The notes: a model not told the origin generated them from the letters alone. Positions 26,516-40,798 are shown, numbered from the stretch's first letter. The stretch: 64,000 nucleotides of DNA from Megachile rotundata (GCF_050947335.1 NW_027473366.1:744001-808000), one strand, 5' to 3'. Made by a program: numbers and translations.

Positions 26516-27180
26516 TGATTGTGAGATTGTGTGATTGTGATTGTGTGATTGTGATTGTGTGATTGTGATTGTGTGATTGTGATTGTGTGATTGTGATTGT
26601 GTGATTGTGATTGTGTGATTGTGATTGTGTGATTGTGATTGTGTGATTGTGATTGTGTGATTGTGATTGTGTGATTGTGATGGTGTGATTGTGATTGTGT
26701 GATTGTGATTGTGTGATTGTGATTGTGTGTTTGTGATTGTGTGATTGTGATTGTGTGATTGTGATTGTGTGAGTGTGATTGTGTGATGGTGATTGTGTGA
26801 TGGTGATTTTGTGATCGTGATTGTGTGATTGTGATTCTGTGATTGTGATTGTGTGATTGTGATTGTGTGATCGTGATTGTGAATGTGTGATTGTGATTGT
26901 GATCGTGTGAATGTGTGATTGTGATTGTGTGATCGTGATTGTGTGATAGTGATTGTGTGATCGTGATTGTGTGATTGTGTTATTGTGATTGTGTGATTTT
27001 GATTGTGTGATCGTGACTGTGTGATCGTGATTGTGTGACCGTGATTGTTTGATTGTGACTGTGTGATTGTGTGATTGTGATTGTGTGATGCTGATTGCGT
27101 GACTGTGATTGTGTGATGGTGATTGTGTGATTGAGATTGTGTGATCGTCACTGTGTGATCGTGATTGTGTCATCGTGATT
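26516..27180. repeat. Variant-rich stretch after GCG block
   Basis: A pure stretch of about 150 bp, then ATGGTG near 26680, TGTGTTTGTG, GTGAGTGTG, GTGAATGTG and GATGCTG landmarks, ending with GATCGTCACTG near 27146. Equivalent to 12059-12700, but it lacks the ATTGTTG 7-bp octamer found in most other copies. Confidence 0.78.
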
Positions 27181-28330
27181 GTGTGATCGTGATTGTGTGA
27201 CAGTGTTATTGTGATTGTGTGATTCTGATTGTGTGATTGTGACTGTGTGATCGTGACTATGTGATCGTGATTGTGTGATCGTGATTGTGGGATTGTGACT
27301 GTGTGATTGTGTGATCGTGACTGTGTGATCGTGATTGTGTGATCGTGATTGTGGGATTGTGACTGTGTGATTTTGTGATCGTGATTGAGATTGTGTGATT
27401 GTGATTGTGTGATCGCGATTGTGTGACTGTGATTGTGTGGTCGTGATTTTGTGATCGTGATTGCGTGATCGTGATTCCGTGATCGTGATTGCGTGATCGT
27501 GATTGCGTGATCGTGATTGTGTGATCGTGATTGAGTGATTGTGATTGCGTGATTGTGATTGCGTGATTGTGATTGTGTGATTGTGATTGTGTGTTTGTGA
27601 TTGTGTGATTGTGATTGTGTGATTGTGATTGTGTGAATGTGATTGTGTGATCGTGATTGTGTGATCGTGATTGTGAATGTGTGATTGTGATTGTGATCGT
27701 GTGAATGTGTGATTGTGATTGTGTGATCGTGATTGTGTGATAGTGATTGTGTGATCGTGATTGTGTGATTGTGTTATTGTGATTGTGTGATTTTGATTGT
27801 GTGATCGTGACTGTGTGATCGTGATTGTGTGATCGTGATTGTGGGATTATGACTGTGTGATTGTGTGATCGTGATTGAGATTGTGTGATTGTGATTGTGT
27901 GATGCTGATTGTGTGATTGTGATTGTGTGATTGTGATTGTGTGATTGTGATTGTGTGATTGTGATTGTGTGATTGTGATTGTGTGATTGTGATTGTGTGA
28001 TTGTGATTGTGTGATTGTGATTGTGTGATTGTGATTGTGTGATTGTGATTGTGTGATTGTGATGGTGTGGCCGTGATTTTGTGATCGTGATTGCGTGATC
28101 GTGATTGCGTGATCGTGATTGCGTGATCGTGTATGTGTGATCGTGATTGTGTGATCGTGATTGTGTGACTGTGTTATTGTGATTGTGTGATACTGATTGT
28201 GTGATTGTGATTCTGTGATCGTGACTGTGCGGTCGTGATTGTGGGATTGTGACTGTGTGATTGTGTGATCGTGACTGTGTGATCGTGACTGTGTGATTGT
28301 GTGATTGTGATTGAGATTGTGTGATTGTGG
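27181..28330. repeat. Cassette R, copy 2
   Basis: CAGTG at 27201, GACTATG near 27256, ATTCCGTG near 27475, two GCG units near 27545-27570, GTGGGATTATGACTG at 27841 and GTATGTGTG at 28131. It follows copy 1 by about 14.46-14.48 kb and precedes copy 3 by 14,187 bp. Confidence 0.86.
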
Positions 28331-28783
28331 TTGTGTGATTGTGATTGTGTGATTGTGATTGTGTGATTGTGATTGTGTGATTGTGATTGTGTGATTGTGA
28401 TTGTGTGATTGTGATTGTGTGATTGTGATTGTGTGATTGTGATTGTGTGATTGTGATTGTGTGATTGTGATTGTGTGATTGTGATTGTGTGATTGTGATT
28501 GTGTGATTGTGATTGTGTGATTGTGATTGTGTGATTGTGATTGTGTGATTGTGATTGTGTGATTGTGATTGTGTGATTGTGATTGTGTGATTGTGATTGT
28601 GTGATTGTGATTGTGTGATTGTGATTGTGTGATTGTGATTGTGTGATTGTGATTGTGTGATTGTGATTGTGTGATTGTGATTGTGTGATTGTGATTGTGT
28701 GATTGTGATTGTGTGATTGTGATTGTGTGATTGTGATTGTGTGATTGTGATTGTGTGATTGTGATTGTGTGATTGTGATTGAG
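28331..28783. repeat. Pure 14-bp tract
   Basis: About 32 units after an ATTGTGGTTG variant at about 28330, ending at the ATTGAGTG herald. Confidence 0.89.
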
Positions 28784-28872
28784 TGATTGTGATTGCGTGA
28801 TTGTGATTGCGTGATTGTGATTGCGTGATTGTGATTGCGTGATTGTGATTGCGTGATTGTGATTGCGTGATT
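28784..28872. repeat. GCG block of 6 units
   Basis: Six ATTGCGTG units, in the same position relative to cassette P as the blocks at 14589 and 18837. Confidence 0.88.
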
Positions 28873-30744
28873 GTGATTGTGTGATTGTGATTGTGTGATT
28901 GTGATTGTGAGATTGTGAGATTGTGATTGTGTGATTGTGATTGTTGATTGTGATTGTGTGATTGTGATTGTGTGATTGTGATTGTGTGATTGTGATTGTG
29001 TGATTGTGATTGTGTGATTGTGATTGTGTGATTGTCATTGTGTGATTGTGATTGTGTGTTTGTGATTGTGTGATTGTGATTGTGTGATTGTGATTGTGTG
29101 TTTGTGATTGTGTGATTGTGATTGTGTGATTGTGATTGTGTGAATGTGATTGTGTGATGGTGATTGTGTGATGGTGATTTTGTGATTGTGATTTTGTGAT
29201 TGTGATTGTGTGATTGTGATTGTGTGATTGTGATTGTGTGATTGTGATTGTGTGATCGTGATTGTGTGATCGTGATTGTGAATGTGTGATCGTGATTGTG
29301 ATCGTGTGAATGTGTGATTGTGATTGTGTGATCGTGATTGTGTGATAGTGATTGTGTGATCGTGATTGTGTGATTGTGTTATTGTGATTGTGTGATTTTG
29401 ATTGTGTGATCGTGACTGTGTGATCGTGATTGTGTGGTCGTGATTGTGGGATTGTGACTGTGTGATTGTGTGATCGTGATTGAGATTGTGTGATTGTGAT
29501 TGTGTGATGCTGATTGTGTGATTGTGATTGTGTGATTGTGATTGTGTGATTGCGATTGTGTGATTGTGATTGTGTGACTGTGATTGTGTGATTGTGATTG
29601 TGTGATTCTGATTGTGTGATTGTGATTGTGTGATTGTGATTGTGATTGTGATTGTGTGATTGTGTGATTGTGATTGTGCGATCGAGATTGTGTGATCGTG
29701 ATTGCGTGATCGTGATTGTGTGATATTGATTGTGTGATCGTGACTGTGTGATCGTGATTGTGTGATCGTGATTGTGGGATTGTGACTGTGTGATTGTGTG
29801 ATCGTGATTGAGATTGTGTGATTGTGATTGTGTGATGCTGATTGTGTGATTGTGATTGTGTGTTTGTGATTGTGTGATTGTGATTGTGTGATTGTGATTG
29901 TGTGATTGTGATTGTGATTGTGATTGTGATTGTGATTGTGATTGTGTGATTGTGTGATTGTGATTGTGCGATCGAGATTGTGTGATCGTGATTGCGTGAT
30001 CGTGATTGTGTGATTGTGATTGTGTGATTGTGATTGTGTGATTGTGATTGTGTGATTGTGATTGTGATTGTGTGGTCGTGATTGTGCGATCGTGATTGTG
30101 TGATTGTGATTGTGATTGTGCGACTGTGTGATTGTGATTTTGTGATTGTGATTGTGTGGTTGTGATTGTGTGGTCGTGATTGTGTGACTGTGATTGTGTG
30201 ATCGTGATTGTGTGATCGTGATTGTGTGACCGTGATTGTGTGATCGTGATTGAGTGATCGCGATTGTGTGATTGTAATTGTGTGATTGTGATTGAGTGAT
30301 TGTGATTGTGTGATTGTGATTGTGGTTGTGATTGTGTGACTGTGTGATTGTGATTGTGCGATCGAGATTGTGTGATCGTGATTGCGCGATCGTGATTGTG
30401 TGATCGTGATTGTGTGATCGTGATTGTGTGATCGTGATTGTGTGGTCGTGATTGTGTGATCGTGATTGTGTGATCGTGTTTGTGTGATCGTGATTGTGAC
30501 TGAGGCTGCGTGATTGTGATTGTGTGACTGTGATTGTGTGATTGTGATTGTGTGATCGTAATTGTGTGACCGTGATTGTGTGATCGTGATTGATTGATCG
30601 TGATTGTGTGATTGTAATTGTGTGATTGTGATTGAGTGATTGTGATTGTGTGATTGTGCGATCGTGATTGTGCGATCGCGATTGTGTGATTGTGATTGTG
30701 TGGTCGTGATTTTGTGATCGTGATTGCGTGATCGTGGTTGTGTG
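28873..30744. repeat. Cassette P, copy 3 (no 811-bp duplication)
   Basis: Carries GAGATTGTGAG near 28910, ATTGTTG near 28944, TATTGATTG at 29724, a run of six hexamers at 29905-29940, GACTGAGGCT at 30498 and GCGATCGC at 30672. The 811-bp segment is present once only, so the tandem copy seen in P copies 1 and 2 is a local event in their shared ancestor. The segment from TATTGATTG to GACTGAGGCT is one 14-bp unit longer than in copy 1. Confidence 0.86.
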
Positions 30745-33700
30745 ATTGTGTTATTGTGATTGTGTTATTGTGATTGTGTGATCGTGATTGTGTGATGGTG
30801 ATTGTGTGATGGTGATTGTGTGATTGTGATTGTGTGATCGTGACTGTGTGATCGTGATTGTGTCATCGTGATTGTGTGATCATGATTGTGTGACTGTGTT
30901 ATTGTGATTGTGTGACCGTGACTGTGTGGTCGTGATTGTGGGATTGTGACATTGTGATTGTGTGATCGTGACTGTGTGATCGTGATTGTGGGATTGTGAC
31001 TGTGTGATTGTGTGATCGTGATTGAGATAATGTGATTGTGATTGTGTGATTGTGATTGTGTGATTGTGGTTGTGTGATTGTGATTGTGTGATTGTGATTG
31101 TGTGATTGTGATTGTGTGATTGTGATTGTGTGATTCTGATTGTGTGATTGTGATTGTGTGATTGTGATTGCGTGATTGTGATTGTGTGTTTGTGATTGTG
31201 TGATTGTGATTGTGTGATTGTGATTGTGTGATTGTGATTGTGTGAATGTGATTGTGTGATTGTGATTGTGTGATTGTGATTGTGTGATTGTGATTGTGTG
31301 ATTGTGATTGTGAGACTGTGATTGTGTGATTGTGATTGTGTGATTGTGATTGTGTGATTCTGATTGTGTGATTGTGATTGTGTGATTGTGATGGTGACTG
31401 TGATTGTGTGACTGTGTGATTGTGATTGTGCGATCGAGATTGTGTGATTGTGATTGTGTGATCGTGATTGTGCGATCGTGATTGTGAATGTGTGATTGTG
31501 ATTGTGATTGTGTGAATGTGTGATTGTGATTGTGTGATCGTGATTGTGTGATAGTGATTGTGTGATCGTGATTGTGTGATTGTGTTATTGTGATTGTGTG
31601 ATTTTGATTGTGTGATCGTGACTGTGTGATCGTGATTGTGTGACCGTGATTGTGGGATTGTGACTGTGTGATTGTGTGATCGTGATTGAGATTGTGTGAT
31701 TGTGATTGTGTGATGCTGATTGCGTGATTGTGATTGTGTGATTGTGATTGTGTGATTGTGATTGTGTGATTGTGATTGTGTGATTGTGATTGTGTGATTG
31801 TGATTGTGTGATTGTGATTGTGTGATTGTGATTGTGTGATTGTGATTGTGTGATTGTGATTGTGTGATTCTAATTGTGTGATTGTGATTGTGTGATTGTG
31901 ATTGTGATTGTGATTGTTTGATTGTGTGATTGTGTGATTGTGTGATTGTGATTGTGCGATCGAGATTGTGTGATCGTGATTGCGTGATCGTGATTGTGTG
32001 ATTGTGATTGTGATTGTGCGACTGTGTTATTGTGATTTTGTGATAGTGATTGTGTGGTTGTGATTGTGTGGTCGTGATTGTGTGACTGTGATTGTGTGAT
32101 CGTGATTGTGTGGTCGTGATTGTGTGACCGTGATTGTGTGATCGTGATTGAGTGATCGCGATTGTGTGATTGTAATTGTGTGATTGTGATTGAGTGATTG
32201 TGATTGTGTGATTGTGCGATCGTGATTGTGCGATCGCGATTGTGTGTTTGTGATTGTGTGGTCGTGATTTTGTGATCGTGATTGCGTGATCGTGATTGTG
32301 TGATTGTGTTATTGTGATTGTGTGATCGTGATTGTGTGATGGTGATTGTGTGATTGTGATTGTGTGATCGTGACTGTGTGATCGTGATTGTATCATCGTG
32401 ATTGTGTGATCGTGATTGTGGGATTGTGACTGTGTGATTGTGTGATCGTGATTGAGATTGTGTGATTGTGATTGTGTGATGCTGATTGCGTGATTGTGAT
32501 TGTGTGATTGTGATTGTGTGATTGTGATTGTGTTATTGTGATTGTGTGATTCTGATTGTGTGATTGTGATTGTGTGATCGTGACTGTGCGATCGTGATTG
32601 TGTGATCGTGATTGTGGGATTGTGACTGTGTGATTGTGTGATCGTGACTGTGTGATCGTGTTTGTGTGATCGTGATTGTGGGATTGTGACTGTGTGATTG
32701 TGTGATCGTGATTGAGATTGCGTGATCGTGATTGTGTGATTGTGATTATGTGGTCGTGATTTTGTGATCATGATTGCGTGATCGTGATTGCGTGATCGTG
32801 AATGTGTGATCGTGATTGTGTGATCGTGGTTGTTTGACTGTGTTATTGTGATTGTGTGATTCTGATTGTGTGATTGTGATTGTGTGACCGTGACTGTGTG
32901 GTCGTGATTGTGTGATGGTGATTGTGTGATGGTGATTGTGTGATTGTGATTGTGTGGTCGTGACTGTGTGATCGTGATTGTGTCATCGTTATTGTGTGAT
33001 CATGATTGTGTGACTGTGTTATTGTGATTGTGTGATTCTGATTGTGCGATGGTGATTGTGTGATGGTGATTGTGTGATTGTGATTGTGTGATCGTGACTG
33101 TGTGATCGTGATTGTGTCATCGTGATTGTGTGATCGTGATTGTGTGATCGTGTTTGTGTGATCGTGATTGTGATTGTGACTGCGTGATTGTGATTGTCTG
33201 ACTGTGATTGTGTGATCGTGATTGTGTGATCGTGATTGTGGGATTGTGACTGTGTGATTGTGTGATCGTGACTGTGTGCTCGTGATTGTGTGACCGTGAT
33301 TGTGGGATTGTGACTGTGTGATTGTGTGATCGTGATTGAGATTGTGTGATTGTGATTGTGTGATGCTGATTGCGTGATTGTGATTGTGTGATGGTGATTG
33401 TGTGATTGTGATTGTGTGATCGTGACTGTGTGATCGTGATTGTGTCATCGTGATTGTGTGATCGTGATTGTGTGACAGTGTTATTGTGATTGTGTGATTC
33501 TGATTGTGTGATTGTGACTGTGTGATCGTGACTATGTGATCGTGATTGTGTGATCGTGATTGTGGGATTGTGACTGTGTGATTGTGTGATCGTGACTGTG
33601 TGATCGTGATTGTGTGATCGTGATTGTGGGATTGTGACTGTGTGATTTTGTGATCGTGATTGAGATTGTGTGATTGTGATTGTGTGATCGCGATTGTGTG

Positions 33701-34390
33701 ACTGTGATTGTGTGGTCGAGATTTTGTGATCGTGATTGCGTGATCGTGATTCCGTGATCGTGATTGCGTGATCGTGATTGTGTGATCGTGATTGTGTGAT
33801 CGTGATTGTGCGACTGTGTTATTGTGATTGTGTGATTCTGATTGTGTGATTGTGATTGTGTGATCGTGACTGTGTGATCGTGATTGTGTGACCGTGATTG
33901 TGGGATTGTGACTGTGTGATTGTGTGATCGTGACTGTGTGATCGTGATTGTGTGATCGTGATTGTGGGATTGTGACTGTGTGATTGTGTGATCGTGATTG
34001 AGATTGTGTGATTGTGATTGTGTGATCGTGATTGTGTGATTGTGATGGTGTGGCCGTGATTTTGTGATCGTGATTGCGTGATCGTGATTGCGTGATCGTG
34101 ATTGCGTGATCGTGAATGTGTGATCGTGATTGTGCGACTGTGTTATTGTGATTGTGTGATTCTGATTGTGTGATTGTGACTGTGTGATCGTGACTGTGTG
34201 ATCGTGATTCTGTGGTCGTGATTGTGGGATTGTGACTGTGTGATTGTGTGATCGTGACTGTGTGATCGTGATTGTGTGATCGTGATTGTGGGATTGTGAC
34301 TGTGTGATTGTGTGATTGTGATTGTGTGATTGTGATTGTGTGATTGTGATTGTGTGATTCTGATTGTGTGATTGTGATTGTGTGATTGTG
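30745..34390. repeat. Cassette Q, copy 2
   Basis: Follows the series listed for copy 1: GATAATG at 31026, TTCTAATTG near 31870, GCGATCGC at 32230, TATCATCG at 32391, TCATCGTT at 32983, CAGTG at 33476, GACTATG near 33530. It has extra units between 31070 and 31330 and an extra stretch of about 64 bp near 33260-33320 compared with copy 1. Where copy 1 reads GAGCATG, this copy reads GATCATG near 30890. Confidence 0.86.
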
Positions 34391-35330
34391 ATGGTGATTG
34401 TGATTGTGTGACTGTGTGATTGTGATTGTGCGATCGAGATTGTGTGATCGTGACTGCGCGATCGTGATTGTGTGATCGTGATTGTGTGATCGTGATTGTG
34501 TGATCGTGATTGTGTGATCGTGATTGTGTGATCGCGATTGTGTGATCGTGATTGTGTGATCGTGACTGTGTGATCGTGATTGTGTGATGGTGTTTCTGTG
34601 GTCGTGATTGTGTGATCGTGATTGTGTGGTCGTGATTGTGTGATCGTGATTGTGTGATCGTGATTGTGTGATTGTGTTATTGTGATTGTGTGATCGTGAT
34701 TGTGTGATTGTGATTGTGTGGTCGTGATTTTGTGATCGTGATTAAGTGATCGTGATTGCGTGATCGTGATTGCGTGATCGTGAATGTGTGATCGTGGTTG
34801 TGTGATCGTGATTGAGATTGTGTGATTATGATTGTGTGATCGTGATTGTGTGATGGTGATTGTGTGATGGAGATTGTGTGATAGTGATTGTGTGATTCTG
34901 ATTGTGTGATTGTGATTGTGTGATCGCGACTGTGTGATCGTGATTGTGTGATCGTGATTGTGGGATTGTGACTGTGTGATTGTGTGATCGTGACGGTGTG
35001 ATCGTGATTGTGTGATCGTGATTGTGGGATTGTGACTGTGTGATTGTGTGATCGTGATTGAGATTGTGTGACTGTGATTGTGTGATCGTGATTGTGTGAT
35101 TCTGATTGTGTGGTCGTGATTTTGTGATCGTGATTGCGTGATCGTGATTGCGTGATCGTGATTGCGTGATCGTGAATGTGTGATCGTGATTGTGTGATCG
35201 TGATTGTGTGACTGTGTTATTGTGATTGTGTGATTCTGATTGTGTGATTGTGATTGTGTGATCGTGACTGTGTGGTCGTGATTGTGGGATTGTGACTGTG
35301 TGATTGTGTGATCGTGATTGAGATTGTGTA
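34391..35330. repeat. Cassette X, copy 3
   Basis: Matches X copy 1 at offset 34,320 bp (GTTTCTGTGG at 34602, ATTAAGTG at 34741), then is one 14-bp unit shorter. It shares GATCGCGACTG near 34922 with X copy 2, where copy 1 has GATCGTGACTG. Confidence 0.86.
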
Positions 35331-35709
35331 ATTGTGATTGTGTGATTGTGATTGTGTGATTGTGATTGTGTGATTGTGATTGTGTGATTGTGATTGTGTG
35401 ATTGTGATTGTGTGATTGTGATTGTGTGATTGTGATTGTGTGATTGTGATTGTGTGATTGTGATTGTGTGATTGTGATTGTGTGATTGTGATTGTGTGAT
35501 TGTGATTGTGTGATTGTGATTGTGTGATTGTGATTGTGTGATTGTGATTGTGTGATTGTGATTGTGTGATTGTGATTGTGTGATTGTGATTGTGTGATTG
35601 TGATTGTGTGATTGTGATTGTGTGATTGTGATTGTGTGATTGTGATTGTGTGATTGTGATTGTGTGATTGTGATTGTGTGATTGTGATTGTGTGATTGTG
35701 ATTGTGTGA
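35331..35709. repeat. Pure 14-bp tract in cassette X copy 3
   Basis: About 27 perfect units between TGTAATTG and ATCGTGATTTTGTG, compared with about 37 in copy 1 and about 19 in copy 2. Confidence 0.9.
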
Positions 35710-36660
35710 TCGTGATTTTGTGATAGTGATTGTGTGATAGTGATTGTGTGATAATGATTGTGTGATCTTGATTGTGTGATCGTGATTGTGTGATCGTGAT
35801 TGTGTGGTCGTGATTGTGTGATCGTGATTCTGTGATTGTAGTTGTGTGATTGTGATTGCGTGATTGTGATTGTGTGATTGTGCGATCGTGATTGTGCGAT
35901 CGCGATTGTGTGATTGTGATTGTGTGGCCGTGATTTTGTGATCGTGATTGCGTGATCGTGATTGTGTGATTATGTTATTGTGATTGTGTTATTGTGATGT
36001 GTGATGGTGATTGTGTGATGGTGATTGTGTGATTGTGATTGTGTGATCGCGAGTGTGTGACTGTGATTGTGTGGACGTGATTTTGTGATCGTGATTGCGT
36101 GATCGTGATTCCGTGATCGTGATTGCGTGATCGTGATTGTGTGATCGTGATTGTGTGATCGTGATTGTGCGACTGTGTTATTGTGATTGTGTGATTCTGA
36201 TTGTGTGATTGCGATTGTGTGATCGTGACTGTGCGATCGTGATTGTGTGACCGTGATTGTGGGATTGTGACTGTGTGATTGTGTGATCGTGACTGTGTGA
36301 TCGTGATTGTGTGATCGTGATTGTTGGATTGTGACTGTGTGATTGTGTGATCGTGATTGAGATTGTGTGATTGTGATTGTGTGATCGTGATTGTGTGATT
36401 GTGATGGTGTGGCCGTGATTCTGTGATCGTGATTGCGTGATCGTGATTGCGTGATCGTGATTGCGTGATTGTGAATGTGTGATCGTGATTGTGTGATCGA
36501 GATTGTGTGACTGTGTTATTGTGATTGTGTGATACTGATTGTGTGATTGTGATTCTGTGATCGTGACTGTGTGGTCGTGATTGTGGGATTGTGACTGTGT
36601 GATTGTGTGATCGTGACTGTGTGATCGTGATTGTGGGATTGTGTGATCGTGATTGAGATT
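35710..36660. repeat. Cassette X tail and variant-rich spacer
   Basis: GATAATG near 35750, ATTCTGTGATTGTAG near 35827 and GCGATCGC at 35896 repeat the X tail. Near 35991-36005 GTGATGTGTGATGG shows a short deletion within a unit, an unusual break of the 6/8 pattern. An ATTCCGTG marker (near 36107), GTTGGATTG and TGATACTG lead into the next pure tract. Confidence 0.8.
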
Positions 36661-37693
36661 GTGTGATTGTGATTGTGTGATTGTGATTGTGTGATTGTGA
36701 TTGTGTGATTGTGATTGTGTGATTGTGATTGTGTGATTGTGATTGTGTGATTGTGATTGTGTGATTGTGATTGTGTGATTGTGATTGTGTGATTGTGATT
36801 GTGTGATTGTGATTGTGTGATTGTGATTGTGTGATTGTGATTGTGTGATTGTGATTGTGTGATTGTGATTGTGTGATTGTGATTGTGTGATTGTGATTGT
36901 GTGATTGTGATTGTGTGATTGTGATTGTGTGATTGTGATTGTGTGATTGTGATTGTGTGATTGTGATTGTGTGATTGTGATTGTGTGATTGTGATTGTGT
37001 GATTGTGATTGTGTGATTGTGATTGTGTGATTGTGATTGTGTGATTGTGATTGTGTGATTGTGATTGTGTGATTGTGATTGTGTGATTGTGATTGTGTGA
37101 TTGTGATTGTGTGATTGTGATTGTGTGATTGTGATTGTGTGATTGTGATTGTGTGATTGTGATTGTGTGATTGTGATTGTGTGATTGTGATTGTGTGATT
37201 GTGATTGTGTGATTGTGATTGTGTGATTGTGATTGTGTGATTGTGATTGTGTGATTGTGATTGTGTGATTGTGATTGTGTGATTGTGATTGTGTGATTGT
37301 GATTGTGTGATTGTGATTGTGTGATTGTGATTGTGTGATTGTGATTGTGTGATTGTGATTGTGTGATTGTGATTGTGTGATTGTGATTGTGTGATTGTGA
37401 TTGTGTGATTGTGATTGTGTGATTGTGATTGTGTGATTGTGATTGTGTGATTGTGATTGTGTGATTGTGATTGTGTGATTGTGATTGTGTGATTGTGATT
37501 GTGTGATTGTGATTGTGTGATTGTGATTGTGATTGTGTGATTGTGATTGTGTGATTGTGATTGTGTGATTGTGATTGTGTGATTGTGATTGTGTGATTGT
37601 GATTGTGTGATTGTGATTGTGTGATTGTGATTGTGTGATTGTGATTGTGTGATTGTGATTGTGTGATTGTGATTGTGTGATTGTGATTGTGTG
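36661..37693. repeat. Pure 14-bp tract (about 1.03 kb)
   Basis: About 73 units. The register is constant at 36661, 37081 and 37501; then one extra ATTGTG hexamer near 37526-37535 shifts it by 6 bp. No base substitution was seen. Confidence 0.91.
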
Positions 37694-40560
37694 ATCGTGA
37701 TTGTGTGATAGTGATTGTGTGATCGTGATTCTGTGATTGTGTTATTGTGATTGTGTGATTTTGATTGTGTGATCGTGACTGTGTGATCGTGATTGTGTGA
37801 TCGTGATTGTGGGATTGTGACTGTGTGATTGTGTGATCGTGATTGAGATTGTGTGATTGTGATTGTGTGATGCTGATTGTGTGATTGTGATTGTGTGATT
37901 GTGATTGTGTGATTGTCATTGTGTGATTGTGATTGTGTGATTGTGATTGTGTGATTGTGATTGTGTGATTCTGATTGTGTGATTGTGATTGTGTGATTGT
38001 GATTGTGATTGTGATTGTGTGATTGTGTGATTGTGATTGTGCGATCGAGATTGTGTGATCGTGATTGCGTGATCGTGATTGTGTGATTGTGATTGTGTGA
38101 TTATGATTGTGTGATTGTGATTGTGATTGTGCGGTCGTGATTGTGCGATCGTGATTGTGTGATTGTGATTGTGCGACTGTGTGATTGTGATTTTGTGATT
38201 GTGATTGTGTGATTGTGATTGTGTGATTGTGATTGTGTGATTGTGATTGTGTGATTGTGATTGTGTGATTGTGATTGTGTGATTCTGATTGTGTGATTGT
38301 GATTGTGTGATTGTGATTGTGATTGTGATTGTGTGATTGTGTGATTGTGATTGTGCGATCGAGATTGTGTGATCGTGATTGCGTGATCGTGATTGTGTGA
38401 TTGTGATTGTGTGATTGTGGTTGTGTGATTGTGATTGTGATTGTGTGGTCGTGATTGTGCGATCGTGATTGTGTGATTGTGATTGTGATTGTGCGACTGT
38501 GTGATTGTGATTTTGTGATTGTGATTGTGTGGTTGTGATTGTGTGGTCGTGATTGTGTGACTGTGATTGTGTGATCGTGATTGTGTGATCGTGATTGTGT
38601 GACCGTGATTGTGTGGTCGTGATTGAGTGATCGCGATTGTGTGATTGTAATTGTGTGATTGTGATTGAGTGATTGTGATTGTGTGATTGTGATTGTGATT
38701 GTGATTGTGTGACTGTGTGATTGTGATTGTGCGATCGAGATTGTGTGATCGTGATTGCGCGATCGTGATTGTGTGATCGTGATTGTGTGATCGTGATTGT
38801 GTGATCGTGATTGTGTGGTCGTGATTGTGTGATCGTGATTGTGTGATCGTGTTTGTGTGATCGTGATTGTGACTGAGACTGCGTGATTGTGATTGTGTGA
38901 CTGTGATTGTGTGATTGTGATTGTGTGATCGTAATTGTGTGATAGTGATTGTGTGATCGTGATTGTGTGATTGTGTTATTGTGATTGTGTGACCGTGATT
39001 GTGTGATCGTGATTGTGTGACAGTGTTATTGTGATTGTGTGATTCTGATTGTGTGATTGTGACTGTGTGATCGTGACTATGTGATCGTGATTGTGTGATC
39101 GTGATTGTGGGATTGTGACTGTGTGATTGTGTGATCGTGACTGTGTGATCGTGATTGTGTGATCGTGATTGTGGGATTGTGACTGTGTGATTTTGTGATC
39201 GTGATTGAGATTGTGTGATCGTGATTGTGTGATCGCGATTGTGTGACTGTGATTGTGTGGTCGTAATTTTGTGATCGTGATTGCGTGATCGTGATTCCGT
39301 GATCGTGATTGCGTGATCGTGATTGTGTGATCGTGATTGTGTGATCGTGGTTGTGAATGTGTGATTGTGATTGTGATTGTGTGAATGTGTGATTGTGATT
39401 GTGTGATCGTGATTGTGTGATCGTGATTGTGTGATAGTGATTGTGTGATCGTGATTGTGTGATTGTGTTATTGTGATTGTGTGATTTTGATTGTGTGATC
39501 GTGACGGTGTGATCGTGATTGTGTGACCGTGATTGTGGGATTGTGACTGTGTGATTGTGTGATCGTGATTGAGATTGTGTGATTGTGATTGTGTGATGCT
39601 GATTGCGTGATTGTGATTGTGTGATGGTGATTGTGTGATTGTGATTGTGTGATCGTGACTGTGTGATCGTGATTGTGTCATCGTGATTGTGTGATCGTGA
39701 TTGTGTGACAGTGTTATTGTGATTGTGTGATTCTGATTGTGTGATTGTGACTGTGTGATCGTGACTATGTGATCGTGATTGTGTGATCGTGATTGTGGGA
39801 TTGTGACTGTGTGATTGTGTGATCGTGACTGTGCGATCGTGATTGTGTGATCGTGATTGTGGGATTGTGACTGTGTGATTTTGTGATCGTGATTGAGATT
39901 GTGTGATTGTGATTGTGTGATCGCGATTGTGTGACTGTGATTGTGTGGTCGTGATTTTGTGATCGTGATTGCGTGATCGTGATTCCGTGATCGTGATTGC
40001 GTGATCGTGATTGTGTGATCGTGATTGTGTGATCGTGATTGTGCGACTGTGTTATTGTGATTGTGTGATTCTGATTGTGTGATTGTGATTGTGTGATCGT
40101 GACTGTGTGATCGTGATTGTGTGACCGTGATTGTGGGATTGTGACTGTGTGATTGTGTGATCGTGACTGTGTGATCGTGATTGTGTGATCGTGATTGTGG
40201 GATTGTGACTGTGTGATTGTGTGATCGTGATTGAGATTGTGTGATTGTGATTGTGTGATCGTGATTGTGTGATTGTGATGGTGTGGCCGTGATTTTGTGA
40301 TCGTGATTGCGTGATCGTGATTGCGTGATCGTGATTGCGTGATCGTGATTGCGTGATCGTGAATGTGTGATCGTGATTGTGTGATCGTGATTGTGTGACT
40401 GTGTTATTGTGATTGTGTGATACTGATTGTGTGATTGTGATTCTGTGATCGTGACTGTGCGGTCGTGATTGTGGGATTGTGACTGTGTGATTGTGTGATC
40501 GTGACTGTGTGATCGTGATTGTGGGATTGTGAATGTGTGATTGTGTGATTGTGATTGAGA
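37694..40560. repeat. Cassette Y region, copy 3
   Basis: From about 38340 it follows the series at 9400-11470 at an offset of 28,935 bp: GTGGTTGTG at 38417, GACTGAGACTG at 38871, ATTCCGTG near 39295 and 39983. It lacks about 64 bp near 38990 that is present in Y copies 1 and 2. CAGTG at about 39010 and 39708 marks the two internal halves. GCGATCGAG markers lie near 38041, 38356 and 38733. Confidence 0.84.
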
Positions 40561-40798
40561 TTGTGTGATTGTGATTGTGTGATTGTGATTGTGTGATTGT
40601 GATTGTGTGATTGTGATTGTGTGATTGTGATTGTGTGATTCTGATTGTGTGATTGTGATTGTGTGATTGTGATTGTGTGATTGTGATTGTGTGATTGTGA
40701 TTGTGTGATTGTGATTGTGTGATTGTGATTGTGTGATTGTGATTGTGTGATTGTGATTGTGTGATTGTGATTGTGTGATTGTGATTGTGTGATTGTGA
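40561..40798. repeat. Pure 14-bp tract
   Basis: About 17 units with one ATTCTG variant near 40640. It is the copy of 11653-11904, which carries the same ATTCTG change at the same relative place. Confidence 0.87.

Noticed and set aside
24119..27151. 1,010-codon open frame on the - strand, and some 25 similar frames elsewhere, as protein genes
   Set aside because: They are a pure result of a strand with no G and no in-frame stop. All frames read the same 14-residue period, frames overlap each other in different phases (24119-27151 and 25194-27173), and no other domain, signal or start context is present.
35991..36005. Short break GTGATGTGTGATGG as a junction with foreign DNA
   Set aside because: Both sides are ordinary variant units; a deletion of a few bases within one unit explains it.
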